Of a stretch of DNA of 64,000 bases, positions 31,716 to 44,156 are shown one piece after another. The notes under the pieces are model-generated. The model did no database searches. It worked only from the letters and a program-made list of their open reading frames with translations, and had not been told where the DNA came from. Numbering within the stretch: the stretch's first letter is position 1; each line of letters starts with the position of its first letter. The position numbers and the translations under genes are program-made. The DNA is from Datura wrightii (Eukaryota > Streptophyta > Magnoliopsida > Solanales > Solanaceae). The stretch lies in assembly GCA_035772735.1 (NCBI GenBank), contig JASDFA010000007.1, positions 86,513,501 through 86,577,500 on the forward strand, written 5' to 3'.

Positions 31716-34170
31716 TTAGTCATCCTCTAGGGTGACGAATGTCTTCTCTCGACTACCATTCTCACCCCAGTAATGCTTACATCGCTACCCATTGACTAAA
31801 AACGTGGCACTTCGATATTTTTGCCACGATTTCAATTTTGGGGGGTCCTTCATCGGTGGTTTTCCCACTGGCTCTCGCGAATCAACACTCTGAGCAATAT
31901 TCGCTCGATTAAGCATGTTGATCACTGAGAGTTCCTCATACACGGTCGGAAGCTTCGTGGCCTTGTACAAATCAAATACCTCCACCTTTTCGTGTGCCCG
32001 CATGGTTAGCTGCCCTGCAGCTACATCGATCAGTGCTTTCCCGGTCGCCAAGAAAGGACGTCCCAAAATAAATGGGACTTCCGCATCCGGCTCAAAATCC
32101 AGCACAATGAAGTCAACCGGGAAGATAAGGGAGCCCACTTGCACCAGCATGTCCTCCACAATGCCATCTGGTCTGGCCAAAAAATGATCCGCTAGTTGCA
32201 AGATCACTGTTGTCGGTCTAGGACTGCCTAGCCCCAATTTCTTGAATACCGATGTCGGCATCAAGTTAATTCTCGCTCCCAAATCACATAATCCACGAGC
32301 TCGGATACTCTTCCCGATTGTAAGTTGAATTGTAAAGCTCCCAGGGTCTTTGAGCTTTGTGGGCAATCTATTTTGTATTCGGGAAGTGCACTCCTCCGTA
32401 AGTGCCACCGTAGCGTACTCCATCAACCTGCTTTTGTTCGCCACGATGTCCTTGATATATTTTGCGTACTTCGGCACTCCCTGCAAAACATCAACAAGAA
32501 GTAAATTAATGTGTACCTGTTTAAGCACCTCCATGAACTTTTTGAAACACGCTTCTCCCTTGTGTTTCTTTAATCTTTGAGGGAATGGGGGTGGTGGTCT
32601 TTCTGGTTCAGCTTCCTTCTCCTTCCCCCCATCATCATTGTGTTCCCTCTCATTCTCCGCTGCTCCCGAATGCTGTGGTGGTCTTTCTGGTTCCACCTCC
32701 TTGAGTTGTAAACCACTCCTTGTGGTCACTGCATTCACTTGCTTGGGGTTAGGGTCAGTGTCACTCAGAAGTCCTCCTCTCGGCCTGGTGTCCTAAGCTC
32801 CAGCTAGTTGCCCAAACTGGTACTCCAATGCCTTTGTAGCTACCTGATTGTTCTGTACATCGGCTGCCAATTTCACATAGTCAGCCTGCAATTGAACTGG
32901 GTTAGCTATCATTGTTTTGAACATTTCCTCGATACTGGGTGATGGTGGTGGAGGAAGTGCATTGTTGCTTCTGTATTGCGACTGATAGTGCTGCTGCCCT
33001 CCTTGATTACTCTGTGCTCCCTGACTCGAACTCTGCCCTTGATGGCTGTTACTACCCCAAGAGAAACTCAGATGACTTTCCAATTAGAGTTGTAGTTGTT
33101 GCCATACTGTTGGTGATTATTTCTCTGTACATTACCAACAAAGTTTACTGAATCAGGATTCGCACCACAACACTCAGGTGAATGTTCATTACTGTCGCAC
33201 ACTTCACACCAAATCTGCTGCACTACATTCACTGGGGCTTGAGAATGATTCATGCTCATATTGCTGAAGTGGGTATTGAGTTGATTCTGTAACGCAGCTA
33301 TCTTTGCAGCGATAGCTGTAAAACCATCCACTTCCAAGACTCCTGCCTCTTTCCTTGTTCCTCCTCTAGAAGAGTCCGCATTCCACTCTGGATTTCCCTG
33401 CGAAATACGGTTCAACAAAGTATACAGCTCCTCATAAGTTTTTTCTAATGCTTGTCCCCCAGCTGCTGAGTCTAGCAAGATTTTTGTGTGGAGTTCAAAA
33501 CCCTCTATGAAAGTATGCACCAGCACATCATTGGATTGGTGATGATGAGGACAATCCCGCAACATAGATTTGAATCGTTCCCAAGCTTGATACAGATTCT
33601 CCCTCTCTTTTTGTTTAAAACTTAGAATTTGACTTCTAAGTCTTGCTGTTTTGCCGGATGGAAAGAACCGTATCAAGAATTTCTTTGCAAGATCATCCCA
33701 AGTAGTGATGGAATTAAGTGGCTCATCTTTCAGCCATCTCTTTGTTTCTCCCAAAAGTGAAAATGGGAACAATGTAAGCCTGACATAATCAGGTGACACT
33801 CCAGCGGGGATGTAAGTGTCACTTATCTCCAAAAAGTTTTGGAGATGTTGTTGTGGATCCTCGTGAGGGAGACCTGTGAATTGCCCGCTGGTGTGCAGCA
33901 ATTGCACCATATTCTGTTTAAGCTCGAACCTCCCTCCTAGCTCAGGTTTGCGAATGCTAGTTGTAACGTTGTTAGCATGTGGGATTGCTACTTCGCGAAC
34001 CGGCCTAGCTTCCATTTCTTCGGGCACTAACACTGCCGTTACAATGGGTGGATTCTGTTGTTGCTCCAGGATTGTCTGTCTGAGCAACTGCAGCTTTCTC
34101 TCTAGAGCTTCTCTCCTTTGATGATGGAATTGTCTTTACGGCTCTGAATGTGAATCCACCAGCTCCTTGT
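31716..34170 (-). pseudogene. Element B gag-protease fused to the integrase tail
   Basis: Gag runs from about 34165 (stop at EP/stop/RQF) through a long open stretch (34087-33068): LRQTILEQQQNPP, LHTSGQFTGLPHEDPQQHL, FLIRFFPSGKT and an intact zinc knuckle CEVCDSNEHSPECC. A frameshift follows at about 33070, then a Gln/Ser-rich segment and an open protease frame (32738-31785: CDLGARINLMP, AEVPFILGRPFLATGKALID). After SVDSREPVGKPP the frame runs through KDPPKLKSWQKYRSATFLVNG, the IN C-terminus, then TAG and the last codons to TAA. RT, RNase H and IN catalytic parts are absent. The 'S' of the usual DLGAS is Arg. Confidence 0.87.
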
Positions 34171-34287
34171 CCCTTGCCAGTGTTCAACAGAATTTAATAT
34201 CTGTAAAACATAAGCTAAGACCAAGTTGTCAACACTAATAAGAAATCGTAAACTAACACTTAAGACAACAATTTTACCAATTGCCAG

Positions 34288-34305
34288 TCCCCAGCAACGG
34301 CGCCA
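34288..34305 (-). promoter_or_regulatory. PBS of element B, tRNA-Asp type
   Basis: In sense TGGCGCCGTTGCTGGGGA, one base from the tRNA-Asp complement, six bases from the LTR end. Confidence 0.88.
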
Positions 34306-34311
34306 AAAACT

Positions 34312-35723
34312 TGTTCGGTGGTTTGGAATGCCTACACGCAAGTGCACGTGGTCGAACAAGTAGTAAAATGGCTAGAGTAGCCAAGTATCGATCCCACAGG
34401 GACTGGACCACGGTAATAATCTAATTAAGTGTTAATAAACTCCAACTCTAATAATGCAGACAACAGTTTCAAGAAGATTTTGGGAGTTTGTTTTCTAATT
34501 TATACTAATCTAGAACAAATGTACAATTTGAGTCTGAACTATATAATGAGCATGCTGAGGCTAAAACAAACATGCAGGGAAGCAATTTATTTATACAAAT
34601 TGGTTAATCTTTCCTTCGGTTGCTAGTCAAGAATTATTGCCTATGGATTAAAACTCTCGTATTTATCCCAACTTAAGAATCATGAACCTTCCACCTACAT
34701 TTCTGTGATAAGAAGAAATTCATGTTCTAGCCATACGAACCCGATTCCTTAATTGACTAATACGACTTTCAGATATATTTCTATTCTGAAGGTAAATCAA
34801 TTCTCAATTTTCCCAAACCAAGAAGAGATCATATCCTTTTAATTCACAACTTTCCAATTTCTTTCTCTTTCGAGCGCAAACCAGATTTTTTAGATATACA
34901 TTAATATTGGCCACACATTAATGCAGTAAAAACAAGAATTAACAGAACAACCATGGAAGAAAAGATGAAAAACCAAGATGATCAATAATTACATTCCACT
35001 ATAAATGTTCTTAACCTCAGCAAGAAGTGAATTTAGTCACTCATTTGTGGATTAAACATTGTTAAATGAGTGTAAATCATACAAATAATTGAAATAAGGA
35101 AGAAAGAGATAGAGAAGAACCCTAAGAATTTCGTCCCCTCAACTGCCTGTAACTCACGTTCTTGCTCAACCAAGTCAGAGTTATTAAAAATAAACCTAAG
35201 TGTGCTATTTATACTAGTGGGAATTTTTCCTGAAATAACAAGCAATGTATCATGGAGTGCATCGCGGAGCACTGCCTCCATGAAACGCCACAATCAAGGA
35301 CCCTCACTGGAATCCGGTCCTCCAGGTAATTATACCCAACGTGCCACGGCGTGCAACGCCGGGCTTGGCCAATGTGCAACGGCCCCAACGCGGACCTTCA
35401 CTGGAACTTGGCCTATTTTTATCATCCGGGGTAGAATGCATCCGCGATGGCAGCATGACACGGCTCCATCGCGGAGCCCCTTAATTTGCTGCATAACCTT
35501 GGCCTTTTCCACTGCTCATTTCCGAGTCTATTCCCGATTTCTCCCAACTGCATCTTAGCTTCCTAAAATTACATTTTTCCTGCAAAACAACACTAATCAT
35601 GTTGGTTAGTATAAATTCACATTTTAACTACAAATCACATGAGAATGTACAACTATCAATGGATAAACAAATCGAAATGAAGCATTTGAGTATCACTTGG
35701 GCATATAATTCTGCCCAAGATCA
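34312..35723 (-). repeat. 5' LTR of element B (1412 bp)
   Basis: Plus strand TGTTCGGTGGTTTGG to GCCCAAGATCA, highly similar to the 3' LTR. TATA at 35215-35223. The hairpin words are partly mutated here (for example ATGTATCATGGAG for ACGTGTCACGGAG at about 35246). It lacks the extra GGCTTGGCC repeat of the other LTR. Confidence 0.88.
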
Positions 35724-36000
35724 TCTACCATCACCTTACATGGCTGAAGAACAATCCTTAAGTATGTGCCTAGGCTTGCCATACCTGAAAGAAGCATCCC
35801 TACTAATTGAACACTATCACGGGTGGTTCCTACCACACCTCTTACTAACTGAAAAAGTGTGCTCCCCAGACATGCTCCCCTTAACCTTAAAGCCTAATGC
35901 TCTATCCTTTTAATTGTGCCTTGGTCGAGATGGAATACTGGCTAATGATGGAGATAAGGCTGACGAGCTCTAATGGGACTGTAGGCAATGCCCACCACTG
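35724..36000 (-). pseudogene. Inverted Tekay-like gag fragment, nucleocapsid part
   Basis: In sense it continues the gag fragment of 38108-38547 across a solo-LTR insertion. A zinc-knuckle relic CFFRYGKPRHILKDC (CX2C-type, one Cys now Tyr) lies at about 35755-35800. It stops abruptly at the element B LTR, so B landed in it or truncated it. Confidence 0.65.
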
Positions 36001-38102
36001 TGTCACGCCCCACCTTGGGAGGAATGACTGGCACTTGGTGCCCTACTAGGATCTGAACTGACTTAACTAGGCCTATGCACTCCTGGTGCAGGCTTACTCT
36101 CCAAATTAACAAAAACAACCGGCTATATCTCAGCTGTAAGTACAACCTCTGGCCGACAAGGCCTTATAGCCACCTGTAAAGAAAAACAGTTAACCATAAA
36201 CAGGCAATAACAGGGAATCCTATGCGGGCTGACAAGACCACTATGATATCTAGTTATGTCTGTAAAGTAAAACCATTGCTAAGCTAAACTATGGCCGACA
36301 AGGCCGCTACTCTGCCAGCTAAACAAGGCCCCACACGGCCAACATGTAAACTAAAACACATATGGGCCCCACACGGCCAACACGTAAAGTAAAGCACATA
36401 TAGGCCCCACACGGCCAATAACAGCTAACCACAGGGAAATGGAAACTATCTGCAAGGCTCTAGGAGTAATATGATGGTCGGGACAAGGCCCCCACCTACC
36501 CATGAACTGTACAATCAAAATAAGTAAACCTTCTATCTACAAGCCCCGAAAGAAAGGAGCTAACTGCTCTGGTGATGCTGGCTGAAAGCTACGAGGGACC
36601 TGCTTCTTGTCTATCTGTACCTGTAGGCAAGTAATGCAGCGCCCTAGAAAATAGCGTCAGTATAATATGTACTGAATATGTAAGGCGATAACTGTAAATG
36701 ACTGAAATAAAGAGATAGAACTGAGAATACTAAAATGAAGGGGTAGGGATAATACCTAAGTAATAGAACTTCTTACTATCTAATTTATTAATAACTAAAG
36801 CAAACAAAAACCTTACCTGGCCCCCATAAGCTGGAAGGTACAACCAGCACAGAATAACCCACCTGGGGCCCCCATAAGCCCTGGTGAGTACACTTCAGTC
36901 TATATACCCCTATCAAGGTCGCACTGAGTCAACTGATAGCTATAATTGTCCTACCGGCCCCCTGGGTCTACAACTGAGCCTGCTCGGCCCTTGACTATAG
37001 TTGTGTCTGAGTCTAGTGGACTCCTGATATCTGCACCCCGGGCACCAGGCTCGAGGGGGGTGTATAGAGCCAACCATGGCATATGAGGACCTAGGACCCC
37101 ATTTTCGTCCCTAGAGGATGGCATACCGCTCCGTACAGCAATGTCATCTCGCGCCTGGTGGGCGTCGACACAGCTAATAACCCTGGGATTGGTCATGAAG
37201 GCTATACAAGCATAATCCATCCCAAACTAACATGGAATAGGTTTCAGCTAATATCAACAACTAATCACAATAGACATGCTTATGGTACTCTTATTAGGAT
37301 TCAAACTGAGCTATCATGCTAAAGAAACTAACTTGCCGAAGGAAACTACCTTAACATACCTCGTTCGCCGATTACTGATTAACTGGCGAGTTTCTATTTG
37401 TAGTCAACTGTTCTTCTCAACTGCAATCATATTACTGGGGGTAAATGATTGGTATCAGTACTAAATTTGGAGAAAATGATAACTTTATATATAAATACTA
37501 ACTATATTTCAACTTGACGGAACACGGTAGAAAACTCGTAATTTCTTGAAATTCCAGAAGGGAGAAATCCTTACTTTAAGCCTGTGATCAATATTGACAC
37601 TAGTTTGGAGCAATTCCAACAACTTTAGCTCGGCGGGGTTGCAATTTTCCAGGTGAATTTCATGAAAATAGCTCCGTAGCAATGCTCCCTACAGCCTTAA
37701 ATTTCAATACCCGAAGTTAATTTGAATTTGGGCGGTGTTTCATAGCGTAAACGGACGAAAAATATTGATTTCTTCGTTGTTTCCCTCTCTGGCCGAATAT
37801 AAACTTTAAAATGGAATAAAATCAAAGGATGGAACATATATATACTTGAGGCAGTGGACAGGGGTCCGTGACACGGACCTTGTCGAGCCAATTTACGGGC
37901 GTTCCACGGAGACCATCGCGGAGGGAATGGTCTGTGCCATGCTTCCCCTTTAGGCAGTTGGCCCGGCCTCCTCCCACGCGGTCCCAACTCCGTGCTCGTT
38001 CGACCTTTCCCCGAGCTCCTTTCTCGCATGTATTGCACTCTAAAACTCTTAACCAACGTACGAATAGGCCGTCTAAACATTAGAAACTTATGGGGTGTAA
38101 CA
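36001..38102 (-). repeat. Solo LTR, Tekay-like TGTTACACCCC family, TSD CACTG
   Basis: 2102 bp; plus strand TGTCACGCCCCACC to ATGGGGTGTAACA. Perfect 5-bp TSD CACTG at 35996-36000 and 38103-38107, and the interrupted gag frame continues on both sides. In sense, the palindrome GGTCCGTGTCACGGACC (37863-37879) and TCCGCGATGG words lie just upstream of a TATATATATG (37836-37845). Same family as 50071-52466. The ORFs inside have no conserved domain. Confidence 0.92.
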
Positions 38103-38107
38103 CACTG

Positions 38108-38547
38108 GGCCTCTACTAAGAATACCTAAAGCTCTCTATCCTAGCCCTCTTGGCCTCTCTCTTCTTCTCCTTCATTTGCTCTTCCTCTATATATTGAGCA
38201 TAAATTATCAATCGGGAGATGTCCTTGTCGCTAATCAACATAGCAGTCCTGTACTCCTTGACCAATGAATCTGCGACCCCATTCATGAACTTGCTCATAT
38301 GGGCTCTCGGCTTGGCAACCATCTTCGGAGCATATTTAGATAGCTAGGTGAACATCAAGGCATATTCCTGGACATTCATATCATTCTACTTCAGATTAAC
38401 AAACTTAGTTGCCTTTGCTTCTCTCAACTCTCGGGGAAAGAACCAGTCTAAGAACACTATAACAAACTCATCCCAGCCAATAGGAATAGCACCTACTCCA
38501 CAGCCCTTTTTCCACTGTTGGAACCAAATGTAAGCTACCTCCTTTAT
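38108..38547 (-). pseudogene. Inverted Tekay-like gag fragment, capsid part
   Basis: In sense: WDEFVIVFLDWFFPRELREA, a stop, SKYAPKMVAKPRAHMSKFMN, VADSLVKEYRTAMLI and IEEEQMKEKKREAKRARIES. It aligns with the Tekay-1 gag (41640-41970) on the other strand. It abuts the Tekay-1 5' LTR. Confidence 0.8.
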
Positions 38548-38553
38548 CTGATA

Positions 38554-40982
38554 TATAATACCCCAAAAGTCCCTAGGATCAGACCTGGAGATTGCTTTAG
38601 AGAAAATCAGGAAAATTCATCAACCACAGAATTACTCAAGGGACGAGCCATTATGGGAAACAATGACTCCTGGTATGTGTCATTGTATGCCTTCAGTCAA
38701 ATCCCCTCCCAGTAATAATGAGCCTAGCAATGACTCACTAGAAGGTCCAACAGGTCATCATGGGCAGTCATTACATGGATTCCACAAAAGGGTTAAGATT
38801 GGATCAGTATCAATGGACGGGTTCAACAACCTGTTGTTATGAGTAATGACTCGTGGCAAGTGCCCGTTGGAAAGATTCCAGAAACTATGCAAAGAGTTAA
38901 TGGTTGCGGTAAGAGGAAATGACGGTCCATTGTTGCGAGTATGACTCATCCTTTTTAGCCGTTGTTTGAGTATCTGAGAACTGGTGGATCACGGTTGGCT
39001 GGCGACGAATGGGTACAACAGATCGTTGCATCGTAAAATGACCCGTTGGATGGGTCATTATACCTGGCAGTGGCTATTTTTCAAACAATTCACTAAGGGT
39101 GTCTTCGTAATTCCTAAGCTTCTAACTCTCTAATGACTTCATTTTAAGCCTTGAAAGGAGTGTTTTAATAGGGTTTAGCGTAGTCTAATGCATTAGGCTC
39201 CCATGCATGCAAGTTATTAAGAACCCTCTTCAAGATCAAGCTAGAACACTCTCAATTCTTTTCCCAATTCTCTTGGGCTTTCAAGGCTAGTTTGAGAATC
39301 AGTTTACCCAGGTATGTACGGCTATCAATGAGGGTTTCCTTCCACCCTCATGCCCAATTTTCTCCTCAAGTTCATGAATTCAAGTCTTAGTTCAAGTGTA
39401 TGGAACTATAGGGTTTTAACCCAATTTTTATGAAATTCTCTATGATATGTTTATGGGTCTAATCCCCTCATGTTCTAAAGTATATTTTAAAATCTAATCG
39501 ACATATTTTATCACAAATTGATTATAAATTCATGATTTCAAGTGATTAGAAATTATGCCCTATTGTGCAAGTTTTATGAAAGGTCAAGCTTATGATTCAT
39601 GATTTCAAGTTTGATGAGATATCTAGCATGAATGAATGCTTATAAATTTCCATGTATGAATCCATGATTTTGACTTATGAAGTCTATTTCAAAAGTGCAT
39701 GATTTTATGATTTGGGCAAGCCCACACAAGTTAAGTATTTTTTCATGATTTAGCCAAGGCTAATAAGATCATCTTATCATAAGTTTTGGAGTCAAGACTC
39801 CCAATGCAACTTATGATATATTTTGGAGTCAACACTCCCAATGTTTAGATTTCAGGCCACGTATAGATTACGATTTCAGCTTTGTTGATAAATGATGTGG
39901 GTACTATGCATGTAACTATGATTTCAGCTTCGTTGAAAAATGATGTGAACACTATGCATATTTTTGGGAGTAGTGTCTAGCAGCGAGCAGGCTTAGGCCC
40001 GATGTCCCCGGTCTCTGAACTACGCACCAATGTAGGTATATGTTATATGTTTGGGACCTCTCAAGAGAGTTTTCCCCTACCCCAAAGGGCTTCAACTTGA
40101 TATTGATATTATGGTAGTGTCCTTAGCCTTGGCAAGGTTTGGACGGCTCTTCCCACTTGAGTGTGATAGTTAGGGCATCAAGTAAGCTCTATCATGATAG
40201 TGTCGGTTATGAAGAGTCTCCCATTGTTCCTCATGATTTTAGTTACTCATGTTCATGACTTATGATATTATGTTTTACAGCAGATTTGATGCAATGATCA
40301 GTTTATGAGCTTTTACTTACGATATCAGCTATGACAAGTCATATGATTTCTATTTTCTTAATCTTGGGTCACTATGTTCAGTTATTATATTTAGCTTATG
40401 TTTGTATGTCTCAGATACAGTTTTAAGCATGCATTCCCTACTCTAATGATCTAATGATTTATATTTATATGTATGATTCCAGTTAACATTTACCAAGCAT
40501 ATTTTTACTTACCTTGCATACTCAGTACATTCAAAGTACTAATTGAATACTCTATGCTATATCATTTCATGATATAGGTTTAGGTATCCAGCTTAGTCGC
40601 GTCGATAGCTCGCTTCCTTCTCAGTCTAGTTAGCCTTATTTAGTGAGTCCTCATCTCCTAGGGACCTTCATTTAGTTATGTTGATCATGTCATTTTTTTA
40701 AAGATTCGTAGATAGTTGGAGGCTTGTCCCAGCATTTTATCATATAGTAGAGGCTTTTCAGACATAAACTAGTATGTTTAGCTTCGAGATTTGCCGTTGT
40801 GATGTATCATTTGATATACGTTTTATGTTACTCAAACTTCCACTTATTCATATTTAAGTTATCAGTTTCCACTTTAATATATGTTCTTTAGTTGTTATGT
40901 TCATGCCATGGGTCCACTTGGAGCCATTTGTGGTTCTAGGTCCTGTGTCTCTCTATCCGAGGTCCCAGCTCGGGTCGTGAAA
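38554..40982 (+). repeat. 5' LTR of Tekay-1
   Basis: About 2.43 kb, aligning with 58948-60560 over its first 1.6 kb. The start TATAATACCCC is a mutated TGTAACACCC. U3 contains repeated GACTC/ACGA/GGGTCATT words (about 38660-39065). The mid part has long TATGATTT-rich stretches, and the end is CGGGTCGTGA. The putative ORFs inside are not genes. Confidence 0.85.
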
Positions 40983-41276
40983 AAACTTGAGAGCAGAGTG
41001 AAGGTTTATAGTATCCTAGGATTTCTGAAAACTGCGTTAAGTAGATTCTTTTCCATGGGTGTGAAGCGCGTCGCACTTATGGGAAAGAGGCTACAAGACG
41101 TTTTAGGAAATTTCCCTTCTTTCATGACCTATGTAGTGTGATGAAGTACCTCTCTATTCCTCTAACTCGTTCTATACGCATTTGCAGAAATATACCTCCG
41201 CTCTAAGTGAATGGTAAAAGGAACGACAATGGAGATGGCCATGACAATGGCAATGGAGACGGGCATCAGTAAGTCC
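40983..41276 (+). other. Tekay-1 PBS relic and leader
   Basis: ACTTGAGAGCAGAG right after the LTR looks like a tRNA-iMet PBS region (TGGTATCAGAGC plus flank) that has lost several bases. The rest is leader with no conserved ORF; the GTGAAGCGCGTCGCACTTATG stretch is unremarkable. Confidence 0.5.
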
Positions 41277-42380
41277 CGCCATCACCAATGAATCTTTTGC
41301 CTGAGAAGGTCACTCATGTCGAGTTCAAAGCGGCATTTCAGATGTTGGCACAGGCCATAACCGCTCAGGTCAACCAGCAGGTAGTGGCCCGTGTTCTCCA
41401 GAATGGGAACGCAGTAGCGATGCAAGTGTAAGACTTTCTCAAGATGAATCCACCTGAATTTCTTAGGTCGAAGGTGGATGAGAACCCATATGAGTTCCTT
41501 GAGAAGGTGTAGAAGATCACCCAAATTATGGGGATGATGGGGGAGGAGAGTGCAGATTTAGCCTCCTATCAGCTAAAGGGGTTTGCTTACATATGGTTTT
41601 ACCAGTGGAAGGATAGCAGGGGAGTTGGAGCAGTCCCCGTGAGTTGGGATGAGTTTGTGAGTGCTTTCTTGGACAGGTTCTTCCCTAGGGAGTTGAGGGA
41701 GGAAAAGGCGGCAGAGTTCATCAACTTGAAGGAGAACCACAAGATAGTTTAAGAGTATTCCTTGAAGTTTACCCAGTTATCCAAATATGCAATGGAGATG
41801 GTCGCCGATCCAAAGGCTCGTGTGAGTAGGTTTATGAAAGGTGTGGGAGATTCCTTGGTCAAGGAGTTCAGGACCTCCATGTTGATCAATGATATAGATT
41901 TCTCACAGTTGGTCATATATGTCGAGCAGATAGAGGCGTAGCAGATGAAGGAGAAGGAGAGAGAGGCCAAAAGTGCCAGGGCAGGGAGTTATGGACAGTT
42001 CTAGCAGAGGTCCGGTGATAAACATTACCCTTAGTCCCACCAGAGCTCATCAGCCTAAGCTCCTTCATCAGTCAGTCTTCTGTCCAAACCTAGGCGTGAA
42101 TAGAGGGGTAGATAATAAGGCTCTAGAGGTTAGGGGAGCATGTTAGGACAGCCCAACATTCCCGCTTGTGGGAGGTGTAGTAGGAGGCACGCAGGAGAGT
42201 GCTTACCGCCTTCAGGCGCGTGTTTCGGGTGTGAAAAGCCCAAACATCAGCTCAGAGACTGCCTTTTATCCAAACAAGGCCATGGTAGAGGTCGTGACCC
42301 AGCCACCAGTTCAGCAGCTCCACCAGTATGCTCAGCAAGCAAGGTGCATCCACTAGTGCAGGTGGTGACCAACGTCATAA
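41277..42380 (+). pseudogene. Tekay-1 gag
   Basis: Capsid motifs FLEKV(stop)KITQIMGMM, ASYQLKGFAYIWFYQWKDSR, WDEFVSAFLDRFFPRELREE and DPKARVSRFMKGVGDSLVKE, then the zinc knuckle CFGCEKPKHQLRDC (CX2CX4HX4C complete) at about 42215-42260. At least eight in-frame stops, mostly TAG/TAA at former Gln codons. Confidence 0.85.
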
Positions 42381-42960
42381 CAGATTTTATACACTATCAT
42401 TTGGTCAGGAGCAGGAGGTCACTCCCAATGTGGTCACTAGTATGTTACGAGTATTCCATATTAATGGTATACATTGTTAGATCCAGGGGCTACTTAATCT
42501 TTCGTTACTCCTTATGTTGTTGTTAGTTTTGGAGTCAATCCTGAAATCCTATCAGAACCCTTCTCAGTCCCTACTCCAGTCAGTGACTCAGTTATAGCTC
42601 GACGGATATACAAACATTGCCCTGTCACAATCCTTCAGAAAGTCACCTCAGCTGACCTAGTAGAGTTAGACATGATCGATTTTGATGTTATCTTCGGTAT
42701 GGATTGGTTGCATTCATACTATGCCTTAGTGATTTGTAGAGGCTGCATGGTAGAGTTTCGATTTCCGGATGAGCTAGTGCTAGAAAGGAAAGGTAGTTCA
42801 GTCGTGTCTGTAGATCACTTCGTTTCCTATCACAAGGCTAGAAAGATGATTTCCAAGAGCTGTGTGTATCATCTAGTTCTGGTTAAGGATGCTATGTCTG
42901 ACACCCGACTCTTCAATCAGTTCCTATAGTATGTGAGTATCCAGAGGTGCTTCCAGATGA
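42381..42960 (+). pseudogene. Tekay-1 protease
   Basis: A relic active site LDPGAT(stop)SFVTPYV at about 42477-42520 stands where Asp-Ser-Gly-Ala is usual. DFDVIFGMDWLHSYYALV follows at about 42675. Stops and frameshifts throughout. Confidence 0.75.
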
Positions 42961-43640
42961 TCTACCAGGAATCCCTCCTGAGCGGGAGATTGACTTTGGT
43001 ATCAACCTTCTCCCTGATACGCAACCTATTTCCATTCCTCCATATAGAATGTCTCCAACCAAGCTAAAGAAGTTGAAACAAAAGTTGAAAATCTCCTAGA
43101 TAAAGGTTTTATCAGGCCTAGTAAATCCCCATGGGGTGCTCCAGTTCTCTTTGTACGAAAGAAGGATGGTTCCCTTAGAATGTGCATCGATTATTGGCAG
43201 TTGAACAAGGTCACAATGAAGAATAAGTATCCCCTCTCCAGGATTGATGACTTGTTTGACTAGCTTCAGGAGGCTAAGTGCTTCTTAAAGATAGATCTCA
43301 TATCTAGCTATCATTAGCTCAGAGTTAGAGAGAGTGACATTTTGAAGACAGCCTTCAGGACTTGGTATGGTCACTATGAGTTTGTAGTTATGTCTTTTAG
43401 ACTAATGAATGCTCCCGCAGCTTTTATGGATTTGATGAATAGGGTGTTTCAGCAATATTTGGATATGTTCGTGATTGTCTTCATAGATGATATTCTCATA
43501 TATCTTGGAGCAAGAGGGAGCATGTCGCTCATTTGAGGATCCTATTGCAAACTCTCAAGGATCACCAGTTGCCTGCTAAATTCAATAAGTGTGAGTTTTG
43601 GCTGAACTCAGTAGCATTTTTTGGCTATGTGGTGTCTAGC
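42961..43640 (+). pseudogene. Tekay-1 reverse transcriptase
   Basis: PISIPPYRMSP, a frameshift, SPWGAPVLFVRKKDGSLRMC, MKNKYPLSRIDDLFD(stop), YGHYEFVVMSFRLMNAPAAF and the catalytic FIDDILIY. Stops replace conserved residues in the LDL-SGYHQ region. Confidence 0.85.
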
Positions 43641-44156
43641 GAGGGTATGAAGTAGACTCTCAAAAGATAGAGGCAGTGAAGAATTATCCTAGACCAGTTA
43701 GTCCCTCGGACATTAAGAGCTTTTTGGGTTTAGCTGGCTACTACAGGAGATTCATTGAGGTATTTTCATCCATTACAGCACCGTTGGCTAAGTTGACCCA
43801 GAAGAAGGTCAAATTTTAGTGGTCGGATGCTTGTGAGAAGAGTTTTCAAGAGTTAAAGACTTGACTCACTTTAGCCCTTGACTCACTTCAGCCCCAGTAT
43901 TGGTCCTACCGAAGAGCACATATGGGTTTGTTGTGTATTTTGATGCCTCTAGGGTTGGTCTTGGTTGTGTGTTGATGCAGCATGGTAAGGTTATTGCGTA
44001 TGCCTCTAGACAGCTTAAGACTCATGAGAAGAATTATCCGACGCATGACCTAAAGTTGGTAGTTGTGGTGTTTACATTGAAGATTTGGAGACACTACTTG
44101 TATAGGGTATATGTGGATGTGTTCACGGATCACAAGAGCCTTCAGTATGTGTTCAC
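43641..44156 (+). pseudogene. Tekay-1 RT connection and RNase H, 5' part
   Basis: Connection motifs SFLGLAGYYRRFIE (about 43720) and LTQKKVKF, then RNase H: FVVYFDASRVGLGCVLMQHG (first Asp), KNYPTHDLKLVVVVFTLKIW (Asp where Glu is expected), VDVFTDHKSLQYVFT. The nest begins directly after YVFT. A small local duplication (TTGACTCACTT.AGCCC) lies at about 43862. Confidence 0.85.
44152..44156 (+). repeat. TSD (TTCAC) of the nest, left
   Basis: TTCAC also occurs at 57001-57005, where the RNase H coding sequence resumes. Confidence 0.7.

Larger units (their letters stand above)
25941..35723 (-). mobile_element. Element B: non-autonomous Athila-like element
   Basis: 9783 bp with two LTRs, PBS, gag-PR, IN tail, leader, ORF3, 3' region and PPT. 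Like C it lacks RT, RNase H and most of IN. The flanks do not form a TSD: 25936-25940 is AAACT and 35724-35728 is TCTAC, and the left flank is a PBS remnant. The left LTR was therefore probably shared with another element that has since been lost, or exchanged by recombination. Confidence 0.88.

Noticed and set aside
36951..37220. 89-aa minus-strand ORF
   Set aside because: Inside a solo LTR; no domain and no conservation in the sister LTR at 50071-52466.
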